Below are positions 61,601-64,000 of a DNA stretch of 64,000 bases, one piece after another. The DNA lies in NCBI GenBank assembly GCA_033980235.1, contig CM067067.1, positions 26,868,451 through 26,932,450 on the forward strand, given 5' to 3'. Origin of the DNA: Diadema setosum. Its lineage: Eukaryota > Echinodermata > Echinoidea > Diadematoida > Diadematidae. The notes beneath the pieces were generated by a model. That model did no database searches. It saw only the letters and a program-made list of their open reading frames with translations, and was not told the origin of the DNA. A program made the position numbers and the translations under genes. Numbering within the stretch: the first letter of the stretch is position 1; each line of letters opens with the position of its first letter.

Positions 61601-62043
61601 CTTGTCCTTAAAAAAAAAAAAAAAGAACTTTTAATTTTTTTATTTTTTTTTTTTGGGGGGGGCCATTTTTCTCTCGGGCCAACAAAAATTGAAATTGATG
61701 TTTCTGGTGGCTCCATCGGGCCACCAAAAAAAAAGTTAGTGTGGAGCCCTGCCATAGGTAATAACAAACAAACAAAACAAAAAATGGCAGCACAAAAATG
61801 TTAACTCATTTATTCTATTCTATTTTGAGGGAGTGAGGGGTGAGAAATCTTAAAGTCTTAAAGTGACTTGTAGAATGGAGAGGAGTACCATACCTTGTAG
61901 CATAGCCAGCTGGTGGTTCAAGATGCGCCGCTCCCTTGCATTCTCTTCCTGAAGTAGCTTCAACTGGGCTGTAAGGTCCTTGATCTCCCTGCCACGGGCA
62001 TTGTATAGGATTTCAAGCTGGACCAGGTCTCTGCCATCTGAAC
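18258..62043 (-). CDS. CEP152: CEP152 (Asterless-family centriolar scaffold), 19 exons, N-terminus outside window
   Basis: Centrosomal scaffold at the proximal part of the mother centriole. In animals it recruits PLK4 and, with CEP63, licenses centriole duplication. Nineteen exons on the minus strand (listed separately) join through canonical GT-AG introns with all phases closing, giving about 1,360 residues. Almost all exons before the last encode charged, heptad-like coiled coil. Diagnostic matches to human CEP152, from memory, are [19 protein letters not shown], the block ending RRILNHQLAML, EELSELKDQLMIYEAAADLG, MAQMVSESDQDKKEAVER followed by CQRTCLQLHEDM, ELRQHYLASV, EERQHVTAKMHKFY, and the C-terminal DSGINSP. 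Order is colinear with human. The human protein is about 1,650-1,710 residues; about 260 N-terminal residues (the PLK4-binding acidic region) should lie beyond 64000. About 200 human residues between the exons at 34975 and 30358 have no counterpart that I could find. Identity is near certain; individual exon edges could shift by a few bases. Confidence 0.95.
19920..20276 (-). mobile_element. TTAA MITE (AGGTCC type), reverse copy
   Basis: TTAA at 19916-19919 and 20277-20280 encloses AGGCGTAATTTACC...GGTAAACTGGACCT. It is the reverse-complement relative of 38737-39081, sharing aactattgttacattttgt-type blocks and the tttgcaaatggtaaatta end. Confidence 0.7.
20277..20879. other. CEP152 last intron: no repeat recognised, one exon-like block
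   Basis: 20317-20418 on the + strand is a stop-free 102-bp stretch bounded by ttctggcag and CAG/GTAAGC. It would encode EKEALLHRRLTYNFHNTYNH then FNHRWHGQNQKMAQ. I do not recognise this and have no partner exon. Confidence 0.25.
20880..21347 (+). mobile_element. Pearl-like Helitron/HINE element (family B) with tandem core
   Basis: Ends with the hairpin CCTGAGCC-TTT-GGCTCAGG (21321-21339), four bases, then CTAA (21344-21347) before T, which is the CTRR terminus of Helitrons. Two core blocks with gattccttaatttgg..gtttgggcccc recur about 330 bp apart (near 20900 and 21225). A partial relative sits at 32190-32380. Similar gagcctttggctcaggtgagctaa ends are known from pearl-type repeats of marine invertebrates. 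Confidence 0.65.
21710..21872 (-). CDS. Unrecognised putative first exon
   Basis: ATG at 21870-21872 opens MEKTNAAGKKQSYGRRARRY then HFRKIHRPSTVIPAKAVVNW, to a good donor GGTCGTG/GTAAGATATG. The leader contains a CACGTG E-box (21946-21951) and higher GC than its surroundings. Basic N-terminus; no family recognised. It lies in the last CEP152 intron on the same strand but leaves in phase 1, so it cannot splice into the CEP152 final exon. Location between direct repeats makes a transposon-borne gene fragment more likely than a host gene. Confidence 0.3.
22126..22167. repeat. Perfect 19-bp-arm palindrome
   Basis: GGTCGTGGTAACTTCCTCC / GGAGGAAGTTACCACGACC with loop GACT. A second small hairpin, GATACTCC..GGAGTATC, lies immediately upstream (22083-22110). 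Confidence 0.9.
23016..25191 (-). other. CEP152 last intron, upstream part
   Basis: No gene or dated element recognised. An A-rich low-complexity tract at 23940-23971 and an (AAAC)n tract near 24368-24402. Both strands were inspected for coiled-coil exons without result. Confidence 0.45.
25192..25330 (-). CDS. CEP152: CEP152 exon r
   Basis: 139 bp; acceptor atctttacag/CCTCTG, donor GGCAGAG/GTGAAT. It encodes ASAMSYVTDMQKRCQETLRM then AVCEERQHVTAKMHKFYKRQ, gap-free against human YIQESKERAAEMVKAEV and LRERQETARKMRKYY. An earlier donor (GCAAG/GTTAGG) exists but leaves the wrong phase for the final exon. Confidence 0.92.
25563..25632. repeat. (AAAT)n(TA)n microsatellite
   Basis: aataaataaataaataaa followed by about 25 TA units. 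Confidence 0.95.
26069..26144 (-). CDS. CEP152: CEP152 exon q (76 bp)
   Basis: 76 bp micro-exon, found by phase: exon p ends in phase 0 and the next exon needs phase 1. Acceptor atcatttcag/ACTGCAG, donor GTGCGAG/GTAAGA. It encodes TAASNESDVVVELRQHYLAS and VENVR. The VELRQHYLASVENVR block aligns without gaps to human EELRGQYIKAVKKIK. Confidence 0.92.
26406..26509 (+). mobile_element. tRNA-derived SINE, copy 1 (5' truncated)
   Basis: aagatgcctgtccagagattgggaggtcgtaggttcggatcgtgg resembles the 3' two-thirds of a tRNA-Arg-like head (B box GGTTCGGATC). It shares gatttctttt.tca.ggctactactaaaacactgatcaat with 27095-27217. Confidence 0.6.
27095..27217 (+). mobile_element. tRNA-derived SINE, copy 2
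   Basis: Head with A box TGGTCTAGTGGATAAGACGC and B box GGCTTGAATCC; closest in feel to tRNA-Arg. Same tail as copy 1. It is not a functional tRNA: no closed acceptor stem. Confidence 0.65.
27823..28146 (-). pseudogene. Retroelement C-terminal fragment (Penelope/GIY-YIG-like)
   Basis: Frame containing KWFEHGIKDAIVERVEGPIL then NKRGGLHFNLSHLWDRGTRR. The pattern KWFExGxKxAIxxRxExPxLNxxGGLxxxLSxxW is found in the C-terminal endonuclease region of Penelope-like and related retroelements. An in-frame stop lies just upstream of 28146, and the frame past about 27970 loses the pattern, so this is a remnant. It lies in a CEP152 intron on the same strand. Confidence 0.45.
28512..29485 (-). mobile_element. 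HINE/Helitron-like family A, copy 4 (reverse)
   Basis: Reverse complement of the family: CTAG at 28512-28515, decayed hairpin, ATGCCTCCGCCA inverted repeat (28538-28549), AGGTCA array read as TGACCT at 28988-29015, and the 5' end (...cttcgttgcggaggcataaaaa) at 29485. It ends 24 bp from the donor of CEP152 exon p. Confidence 0.8.
29510..29692 (-). CDS. CEP152: CEP152 exon p
   Basis: 183 bp, 61 codons, phase 0. It encodes QLQSEMHEANLVTMESMKER, VSAIQQKHSILVEQMKAEWE and KGKKPPIQISVAVQ. The donor GTACAG/GTATGT is clear. The acceptor is tgatag/CAGCTG, or three bases later at tagcag/CTG (end 29689). A reverse-oriented Helitron-like element ends only 24 bp into the downstream intron. Confidence 0.86.
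30358..30600 (-). CDS. CEP152: CEP152 exon o
   Basis: 243 bp, 81 codons, phase 0; acceptor cccttccaaag/GCCATGG, donor TTAAAT/GTAGGT. Coiled coil: KKAQNQLDKLRQDLEKIKGT, then KYTKLKAKHQKEVSELRDEL. Best aligned with human QELEKAKQECQDLKGKLEKC and onward, the region reported to bind CEP63. It joins exon n directly in phase 0; the human protein has about 200 more residues between the two. Confidence 0.87.
30601..31811 (-). other. CEP152 intron n-o, right part
   Basis: No exon recognised. A palindromic CRE-like GTGACGTCAC occurs at 31474-31483. Searched for the human CEP152 segment missing between exons n and o, without success. Confidence 0.45.
31812..32722. repeat. Long inverted repeat (~335-bp arms) with an insertion in its loop
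   Basis: Arms 31812-32146 and 32389-32722 are reverse complements with few differences: cagacgttgtcatttttcag, gcgactccttcatgaatatc and gtctgtaaacgtccttattg recur inverted. The middle (32147-32388) starts and ends with the same direct 12-mer CTAGAGGGCGCC. Its interior is a fragment of the family-B (pearl-like) core, aacccctcccctgggtccc through gattccttaatctag. Confidence 0.8.
32723..33508. other. CEP152 intron n-o, middle part
   Basis: No gene recognised. A second GTGACGTCAC occurs at 33299-33308. Slightly higher CpG than the neighbours; possibly old element sequence. Confidence 0.35.
33509..34077. mobile_element. TTAA MITE (AGGACAAG type), copy 1
   Basis: AGGACAAGTTCACCTTCAT / ATGAAGGTGAACTTGTCCT inverted ends between TTAA words (33505-33508, 34078-34081). 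The halves are themselves partly inverted (gattgagtaaatgcagcaat / attgttgcattcactcaatc). Same family as 61050. TTAA with AGG..CCT ends fits piggyBac/Kolobok-type elements. Confidence 0.75.
34680..34800 (+). repeat. Possible tRNA-derived SINE fragment
   Basis: gtgtcgctgcccggaaagcagtagatgacaggtttgagtcccac has a B-box-like GGTTTGAGTCCC. The rest is too decayed to place. Confidence 0.35.
34975..35151 (-). CDS. CEP152: CEP152 exon n
   Basis: 177 bp, 59 codons, phase 0; acceptor gtgtgtctag/GAGACT, donor GCCAAG/GTCAGT. It encodes ETAATIDQMKADHAVQHAEW and ERVTTAVHQAKEEWDKEEKK, matching human ISFAVSEAKEKWKSELENM. A strong hairpin sits 70 bp upstream of the acceptor (35221-35298). Confidence 0.9.
35221..35298. 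repeat. 78-bp near-perfect hairpin
   Basis: Arms of 37 bp (35221-35257 and 35262-35298) pair with one mismatch around loop TACT. It lies in the CEP152 intron 70 bp upstream of the exon n acceptor. Could be a tiny MITE or an RNA hairpin. Confidence 0.9.
35386..35598. mobile_element. TTCGCG-type MITE, copy 1
   Basis: TACTTTAAAACAAGGAATGTTC...GTGTTTTACAGTA; shares gcatttta.ttt, aaagttcttgt.tacact and ggctccaattcgc.aaaatttcatg with 41913-42125. A 35-bp segment (ttcactt..atttttgcgt) occurs on both sides (about 35303 and 35600), so the insertion lies in a small local duplication. Confidence 0.65.
35652..36423 (-). other. CEP152 intron m-n
   Basis: No repeat or extra exon recognised; ordinary AT-rich intron. 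Confidence 0.4.
36424..36588 (-). CDS. CEP152: CEP152 exon m
   Basis: 165 bp, 55 codons, phase 0; acceptor atttgtcatcag/GAGAAG, donor AGAAAGG/GTGAGC. It encodes EKENEMFVLTADLKAVQKKY and ADVVKQVAVAVEAAKEQWIK. The second block matches human [20 protein letters not shown]. Confidence 0.9.
37339..37494 (-). CDS. CEP152: CEP152 exon l
   Basis: 156 bp, 52 codons, phase 0 at both ends; acceptor atttctgtcag/GAGGAA, donor AAGGAA/GTGAGT. It encodes EEAAREQECEQKSELSSWRT and IATQIKKAIEEERAAAMGD, corresponding to the human EEQKCTIQQNLEQEKDIAI region. Confidence 0.87.
37753..38174. mobile_element. TTAA MITE (AGGTACTAGCCC type)
   Basis: AGGTACTAGCCCACATTTGC / ACAAAATGTGGGCTAATACCT inverted ends between TTAA words (37749-37752, 38175-38178). 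The centre is CpG-rich, unlike the intron. A fragment with the same end is at about 52515. Confidence 0.7.
38284..38433 (-). CDS. CEP152: CEP152 exon k
   Basis: 150 bp, 50 codons, phase 0 at both ends; acceptor ctctcaacag/GTCAGG, donor AAGCAG/GTATAAAG. Pure charged coiled coil: VRAELQEEKQKALDELKVSL and RAKKEKEEEFLQLRAKQ. Placed by splice sites, frame and position; similarity to human is only general here. Confidence 0.85.
38529..38732 (+). mobile_element. tRNA-derived SINE
   Basis: Head ggtggccacgtggcttagtcagtagcat (A box) and gagttcgggc (B-box-like), then a non-tRNA body with cacaacccatgcatataaaaaaatcccac. It abuts the TTAA MITE at 38737. Confidence 0.55.
38737..39081 (+). mobile_element. 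TTAA MITE (AGGTCC type), forward copy
   Basis: TTAA (38733-38736, 39082-39085) encloses AGGTCCTGTTTTCC...GGTAAATTATGCCT. Inverted relative of 19920-20276. Confidence 0.7.
39082..40430 (-). other. CEP152 intron j-k, unique part
   Basis: No exon or named repeat recognised; a 12-bp G run at about 39537-39548. Confidence 0.4.
40440..41200. repeat. Repeated blocks with GTTACCATGGCAAC motifs and TA microsatellites
   Basis: Three related blocks end in GTTACCATGGCAAT (40452-40465) or GTTACCATGGCAAC (40597-40610, 41170-41183), each preceded by A-rich text. (TA)n tracts lie at 40785-40842 and 41033-41069. Between them are agagcggcgagacgcccgaaaat and gaggaagaccacagtcgaaagc, resembling terminal repeats of Penelope-like elements. 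Confidence 0.6.
41443..41578 (-). CDS. CEP152: CEP152 exon j
   Basis: 136 bp; acceptor atttttccag/AAATGAG, donor ATGCAG/GTAAAT. It reads K(split)NEKSQLEKELHKTKELYLEI then CEEKKSLEEDANKKMEEM. It matches the human segment with YLEVCREKDNLE. Ends in phase 0. Confidence 0.88.
41707..42378. repeat. TGTGAC..GCATCACAAAACC repeat, copy interrupted by a MITE
   Basis: The left end TGTGACTGTGCATCACAAAACC and internal blocks (ttctacattattcttaa, agaggccccttttcatttc) match the copy at 54207-54878. The right end is not recognisable. Split at 41913-42125. Confidence 0.6.
41913..42125. mobile_element. TTCGCG-type MITE, copy 2 (nested)
   Basis: TACTGTAAAACCAGGAATGTTC...GTGTTTTACAGT; inserted in the repeat at 41707. 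Same family as 35386-35598. Confidence 0.7.
42379..43235 (-). other. CEP152 intron i-j, CpG-richer segment
   Basis: 42460-43080 is richer in CpG than its surroundings (gcgcgcggtcc, gacgcgcggtc, gatgcgcgtg) and contains the small pair aaaagtcggtagac/cgactttt. No gene recognised; possibly an unclassified element. Confidence 0.35.
43236..43744. repeat. Inverted repeat (~230-bp arms)
   Basis: tttaagtgcttgaatagacc... (43236) pairs with ...tatagggtctattcaagcac (43740); the centre has gtatgtctggcgaccctttgttggttttgtg against caccacaaaaccaacaaaaagtcaccaggcatac. Related to the repeats at 41707 and 54207. A short TTAA mini-element (43356-43408) interrupts the left arm. Confidence 0.7.
44479..44525. repeat. 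(TA)n microsatellite
   Basis: TA-rich simple sequence about 40 bp downstream of the donor of CEP152 exon i. Confidence 0.9.
44558..44686 (-). CDS. CEP152: CEP152 exon i
   Basis: 129 bp; acceptor gtggttag/GTGTCAAAG, donor GTCAA/GTATTG. The start was chosen over a later AG because it yields RCQRTCLQLHEDM, colinear with human RCERTYQQHHEAM. It continues LRKQLVSELKAEKDNMEEAH. Leaves in phase 2. The donor is weak (GTATTG), but the phase requires it. A TA microsatellite lies about 40 bp into the downstream intron. Confidence 0.87.
45036..45125. mobile_element. TTAA-type mini-element, copy 3
   Basis: gttgaggaggagtcccaag..tctatggacaatgc..gtaacaaaatcagcctgtcttcaacaggttaa; same family as 11279 and 17217. 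Confidence 0.55.
45126..46300. repeat. Inverted-repeat-bearing segment
   Basis: gtgcaccacatattcttttttgggtatgtatg (45229-) is inverted at 46202-46235 (catacatacccaagaaagaatatgtagtgcacc). A 22-bp poly-C run lies at 45603-45622. Possibly a 1.1-kb TIR element; ends not resolved. Confidence 0.5.
46520..46626. repeat. (ACAG)n(CA)n microsatellite
   Basis: cagacagacagacagaca then long (CA)n. Confidence 0.95.
47180..47258 (-). mobile_element. tRNA-derived SINE head, reverse
   Basis: Reverse strand reads ggaagctcggtagtctagtggatatgac..ggtcatgggttccaatcc, with A- and B-box-like words in the right order and spacing. Not a functional tRNA. Confidence 0.5.
48111..48325 (-). CDS. CEP152: CEP152 exon h
   Basis: 215 bp; acceptor tgacctccag/GCTGAA, donor TTGAGAG/GTGAGA. 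It encodes a coiled coil ending MAQMVSESDQDKKEAVE plus a split Arg codon. The human counterpart is MRQMVQDFDHDKQEAVDR, a very close match. Ends in phase 2. Confidence 0.93.
48900..49500. mobile_element. GC-rich 600-bp TIR element, copy 1
   Basis: Ends GACCCCGTTTACAGTGCGAG / CTCGCACTGTAAACGGGGTC between TAA direct repeats (48897-48899, 49501-49503). The outer parts repeat GGCTCGGCCGCGG words and are themselves palindromic; the centre is unique. The second copy is at 62875. The 3-bp TWA flanks suggest PIF/Harbinger, but this is inference. Confidence 0.75.
49621..49822 (-). CDS. CEP152: CEP152 exon g
   Basis: 202 bp; acceptor tttgtgtag/ACCTGC, donor GGCAGAG/GTCAGC. It completes an Arg codon, then encodes PARDHQPMSPEETLERLKVE and a coiled coil with REHVTRLQAELKEAREEGD. 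It matches the human [20 protein letters not shown] region. Ends in phase 0. A GC-rich MITE begins 120 bp downstream in the intron. Confidence 0.9.
49823..52044 (-). other. CEP152 intron f-g
   Basis: Mostly unique AT-rich intron. Poly-C/poly-A at 51028-51047. No exon recognised on either strand. Confidence 0.4.
52045..52233. mobile_element. Mariner/pogo-like MITE, copy 3
   Basis: TACAGTGGACTCCCGTTATAAC / ATTATAATGGGAGTGCACTGTA. Best-preserved left end of the family. Confidence 0.75.
52710..52879 (-). CDS. CEP152: CEP152 exon f
   Basis: 170 bp; acceptor cttatgacag/GAGGAA, donor CAAGCAG/GTAAGA. It encodes EELSELKDQLMIYEAAADLG, near-identical in pattern to human [20 protein letters not shown]. 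A Ser/Thr/Pro-rich linker follows (SGVTSSQSPKTPTDADIV), ending KEDWKTPQTS. The coiled coil is broken here, as it is in human. Ends in phase 2. Confidence 0.92.
53209..53354. mobile_element. 146-bp foldback MITE
   Basis: 38-bp arms (53209-53246, 53317-53354) containing GGGGGGCATTTCATGAAGG and its complement pair almost perfectly. Adjacent host words GGAACCTGG and CCAGGTTCCC. Confidence 0.8.
54207..54878. mobile_element. TIR element, complete copy of the TGTGAC family
   Basis: Left TGATCTTGCATAACAAAACC, right GGTTTTGTGATGCAGGGTCA, inverted. Internal blocks shared with 41707 and 43236. Non-coding. Confidence 0.6.
55239..55330 (-). CDS. CEP152: CEP152 exon e
   Basis: 92 bp; acceptor ttcttgacag/GCTCC, donor CTGCAG/GTAACAGAG. 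It begins with two bases completing Gly and then encodes SLSMMQELQVKLQQANTSKA and ITDDLCKSLQ. It is colinear with human [20 protein letters not shown]. It ends in phase 0. Confidence 0.88.
55331..56149 (-). other. CEP152 intron d-e, right part
   Basis: No exon recognised. 55905-55980 has a tRNA-like cggttcaagacccag B-box and may be a SINE fragment. Confidence 0.35.
56150..57088. repeat. Direct repeats and a possible 860-bp TIR element
   Basis: A block (ccacagattcc..aaaacacagg..gctcgaaaaccttctccaggga.gat) occurs at 56157-56221 and again at 56294-56378. TAGCCCCGTCTTAACAG (56231) is inverted at 57072-57088 (CTGTTAAGACAGGGC). Between them the motif cccgaggctacc occurs repeatedly (56907, 56950, 57046). 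Confidence 0.5.
57246..57393 (-). CDS. CEP152: CEP152 exon d
   Basis: 148 bp, starting in phase 0 after acceptor cgtgcag/AGCACT. It encodes STAVEQLEAQLAASLKVANE and later NRLTASLHDSQKRCQELIM, matching human INKLTRSLEESQKQCAHLL. The donor is ambiguous: CAAG/GTGGTG (start 57246) or CAAGGTG/GTGATA (start 57243). The second adds one Gly and gives the same length as human. Either keeps the frame. Confidence 0.88.
57471..58197. mobile_element. hAT-like element with 30-bp perfect TIRs
   Basis: CAGGGAGGTGTAAGAAAAGG and onward (57471-57501) is matched by its exact complement ending at 58197. The 8-bp direct repeat GCTTACAT flanks it (57463-57470, 58198-58205). CAGGG ends and 8-bp duplication are classic hAT. 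Non-autonomous; perfect ends suggest recent insertion. Confidence 0.85.
58856..59056 (-). CDS. CEP152: CEP152 exon c
   Basis: 201 bp, 67 codons, phase 0 at both ends; acceptor ctctgaag/GTTCTATC, donor GAAAAG/GTGATG. It carries the strongest family signature in the window: [20 protein letters not shown], against human [20 protein letters not shown]. The rest is coiled coil ending SNMAQEK. Confidence 0.95.
59619..59758 (-). CDS. CEP152: CEP152 exon b
   Basis: 140 bp. The acceptor is attgtcag/ATGAAAAG and the donor CAACAG/GTATAAGG. It completes the split codon from exon a (G+AT) to read DEKEGVGTSYQESRKIIDDQ and then SSEIHTLKGEVQALQYQVQ. It lines up with human [20 protein letters not shown]. It ends in phase 0. 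It is coiled coil throughout. Confidence 0.9.
60812..61751. mobile_element. hAT-like MITE, GGCCACC family, copy 2 (with nested element)
   Basis: CAAGGCTCGATACTAACGG...GTTAGTGTGGAGCCCTG; same family as 365-810. The TTAA MITE at 61050-61607 sits inside it. Confidence 0.72.
61050..61607. mobile_element. TTAA MITE (AGGACAAG type), copy 2, nested
   Basis: AGGACAAGTTCACCTTCATT...GAAGGTGAACTTGTCC flanked by TTAA. The uninterrupted target is visible in the other hAT-like copy at 672-675. Confidence 0.85.
61894..62043 (-). CDS. CEP152: CEP152 exon a (first in window)
   Basis: 150 bp. The acceptor is ttttag/GTTCAG and the donor CTACAAG/GTATGG. It enters with two bases of a split codon and leaves with one. 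It encodes SDGRDLVQLEILYNARGREI then an EENARERRILNHQLAML segment. This aligns with the start of the human CEP152 coiled coil (IIQLQVLNKAKERQLENL and IRYLNHQLVII). The preceding exon, which must end in phase 1, was not found within the window. Confidence 0.9.
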
Positions 62044-62874
62044 CTAAAATATTCCAACAGGATTTGAATGAGAAGATGTTGAGAATCCTTAAACCACAAA
62101 CCTGTTATAGAAAGCATTAAGTTAAAGAAGAGGAGAAATAGGATTTTGCTGATGGGGTGACACGATGGAGGCAGGAATGTCAAAATAACAGCTGCAGCAA
62201 ACAAAAAACTTATCATGATGTAAGAAAGCCTCACAGTATCATAACTCCACTTGGGAGGGCTAAGCCATCCTGATCTGAGTCAAATTACTTTCATAATCCA
62301 TGAGATACCTTTGGCAAGTAGCCAAAAATAATCAAGAGAATTCAATTATCTGTTTATCAAGCAAATAAAAACATACTACTACCAAGATGACTGGGCTTTA
62401 ATTCTTTAATAATATTTGTGGCACAGCAATTTTCCAAATCAAAGGGGCAAAGTCCCAGTAGTGTAGAGGGCGCTTTTGATGATACTGCCGATCACCGTAA
62501 GCATTGATACTAAGATTACCAAAGTTGAGCTGTCATCAAGAGTAAAGTGCGTAGGTGTTGCTAAGTAACATTGCCTTTGTTGTCTTCTCTGTGCATCGCG
62601 CAGTCTGTAGTAATGCCAGGGTGCGTGCATATGTGCTTGTTATTATGACATCACAAAAGAAGTTTGCTAAAGCTGTCATCCCCCTCATCAGCCAAATCAT
62701 GAGCCGAATTGTGATCGGACCACTGACTACAGTGGATTGGACTTCTTCGGACTCGGGGAAGTGGGCCAAAGCGTAAGCGCTAAAGAGGAGTCGATAGCGT
62801 AGGTCTCTATAGGAAACTTGCGCCGTGCGCCCGCGTACGCATTTGACTAAAACAACGGGACCATGCACCTTTTA
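62044..62874 (-). other. CEP152 upstream intron
   Basis: No exon recognised. The 62460-62870 part has higher GC and CpG (gcgtaagcgc, tgcgccgtgcgcccgcgtacgc); it may be old element sequence next to the MITE. Confidence 0.4.
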
Positions 62875-63446
62875 GACCCCGTTTACAGTGCGGGGCTGGG
62901 CCGAGCCACGGCCGAGCCGCGGCCGAGCCCAGCCTCAATTGCGAGGCCGGGCCCCACAATTTTGTCCGTTTACACTGCCCGGCTCGGCCGCGCTTTTGAT
63001 TCAAACCTTTCAATATTTTGTCGTAGTGGCGCTCTGCTTGTAAACAAACGCAATTTGGTATTGTCTGGTTTTCAGACCCTTTGCCAAATGAATTCCGTGG
63101 CGACGAAGTCACCGTTCGGGCAAAGGCCTTTGCCGAAGGAAAAAATCCTTTGCAGGACAAAACCACCTTAAACTATACTCGTTTTCGACGTTGAGGGGGT
63201 TAATATCCTGAATAGCGAAAGATACAGGCAGAGGGTTTGGAAGCCAGACTAAAATTGGCCGCGCAATTGGCCATGCATTTGGCCCCGTTTGCGTTTACAC
63301 CAAGAAAAGGCCGGGCTCGGCCGAGACCACCTCCAGAGCGAGGCCAATTTTGGCCTCGCATTTGGTCTTTTGCGCGTTTACACTGAAATGAAGGTGGGCT
63401 CGGCCGCGGTCGAGCCGCGGCCGAGCCTCGCACTGTAAACGGGGTC
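62875..63446. mobile_element. GC-rich TIR element, copy 2
   Basis: Same ends and centre as 48900-49500 (the ttcaatattttgtcgtagtgg and aattccgtggcgacgaagtc blocks are near identical); flanks TTA and TAA. Confidence 0.75.
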
Positions 63447-64000
63447 TAAGACACCTCATAATATAAGTAAGTACTGAATGAGTGGCATAATGGTTCAGTT
63501 ATTCCATGGCATGCACAAGAATAAAAAGAGTACAAAAAGGCCTGTGGTCTAAGGTTGGATTGTGTCTAAACATCAAAACTCTACACTCCGTTAAGCATTC
63601 ATTGAGTCATGGATTATAGGTGTAATATAGCCTGATCACTGTGATGTACATAATACCAATAGCAATGTGAGCAGGGGATAATGTAATGGGAATGTGGGCT
63701 GCTGGCTTATCCACTGTGACATAAGAAATAAGAATATTTTTTTCTTTTTTTTTCCACTCGATATAAAAGGTTCAATAAAGTTATGTCTTAAAGATAATAA
63801 AAAGTTTTGGTACCTCAAAAGTTTCCCTGAATTTCCGTGTTTCAGGTTAAAGTACCTTTAAAATAACTAACACTGTGAGACTTACTCACCCCAAAGTGCT
63901 CTCATTTCTTAGTAATCATGCAATTAACTGCGACCAGCAGCCCCATACGCATAGCGTAATGGGGCTTCGCATTGTAGCATTCAGGATCATGACAGATTTA
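63447..64000 (-). other. CEP152 upstream intron, window end
   Basis: No supported feature. A good donor-like GTGAGTAAG (reverse strand, 63881-63889) has no adequate open frame before it. Confidence 0.35.

Noticed and set aside
62536..62868. 110-residue minus-strand open frame as an upstream CEP152 exon
   Set aside because: No coiled-coil or acidic character, no flanking splice pair in the needed phase, and sits in CpG-richer likely element sequence.
63881..63900. Strong donor GTGAGTAAG on the minus strand as the end of the preceding CEP152 exon
   Set aside because: In the phase needed for exon a, a stop codon lies 18 bp upstream; no CEP152-like residues precede it.

Overview
The window is animal nuclear DNA: AT-rich, with short exons bounded by GT/AG splice sites, introns of roughly 1-6 kb, and very many small DNA transposons, Helitron-like elements, tRNA-derived SINEs and microsatellites. 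The gene content and the repeat style suggest a marine invertebrate deuterostome, with an echinoderm as my best guess. The species cannot be fixed from the sequence alone.

Two real protein genes are supported, and they are convergent. (1) The last coding exon of a CDK2-type cyclin-dependent kinase lies on the + strand at 7286-7393; the rest of that gene is left of the window. (2) A large centrosomal coiled-coil gene on the - strand runs from beyond 64000 down to a stop codon at 18258. I reconstructed 19 of its exons (62043 down to 18258). All introns are GT-AG, and every reading-phase junction closes. Joined, they give about 1,360 residues that match vertebrate CEP152 (Asterless family) from the start of the coiled coil to the extreme C-terminus. 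CEP152 is the centriolar scaffold that recruits PLK4 and works with CEP63 in centriole duplication. The N-terminal PLK4-binding part is upstream of the window.

Layout. 1-6870 is a nest of repeats, presumably in the upstream introns of the CDK2 gene. It is dominated by one Helitron/HINE-like family with array-like AGGTCA motifs, interrupted by hAT-like, TA-target and TWA-target elements. 6866-7393 is the CDK2 intron and last exon. 7394-18257 is 3'-UTR/intergenic DNA with MITEs and one more HINE copy. 18258-62043 is CEP152, whose introns hold most of the other repeats. 62044-64000 is upstream CEP152 intron.

The most interesting observations are: a conserved DSGxxS phosphodegron-like motif at the C-terminus of CEP152; apparent absence of about 200 residues relative to human CEP152; HINE elements carrying tandem DR1-type nuclear-receptor half-sites, one of which stops 24 bp from a CEP152 splice donor; paralogous empty sites that prove the TTAA and TA target choice of nested elements; RFX X-box-like motifs repeated inside a CEP152 intron; a THAP-like reading frame inside a TA-target element; and several near-perfect hairpins. 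No CRISPR array, rRNA or functional tRNA gene was seen. Comparisons to human proteins are from memory; no database search was run.
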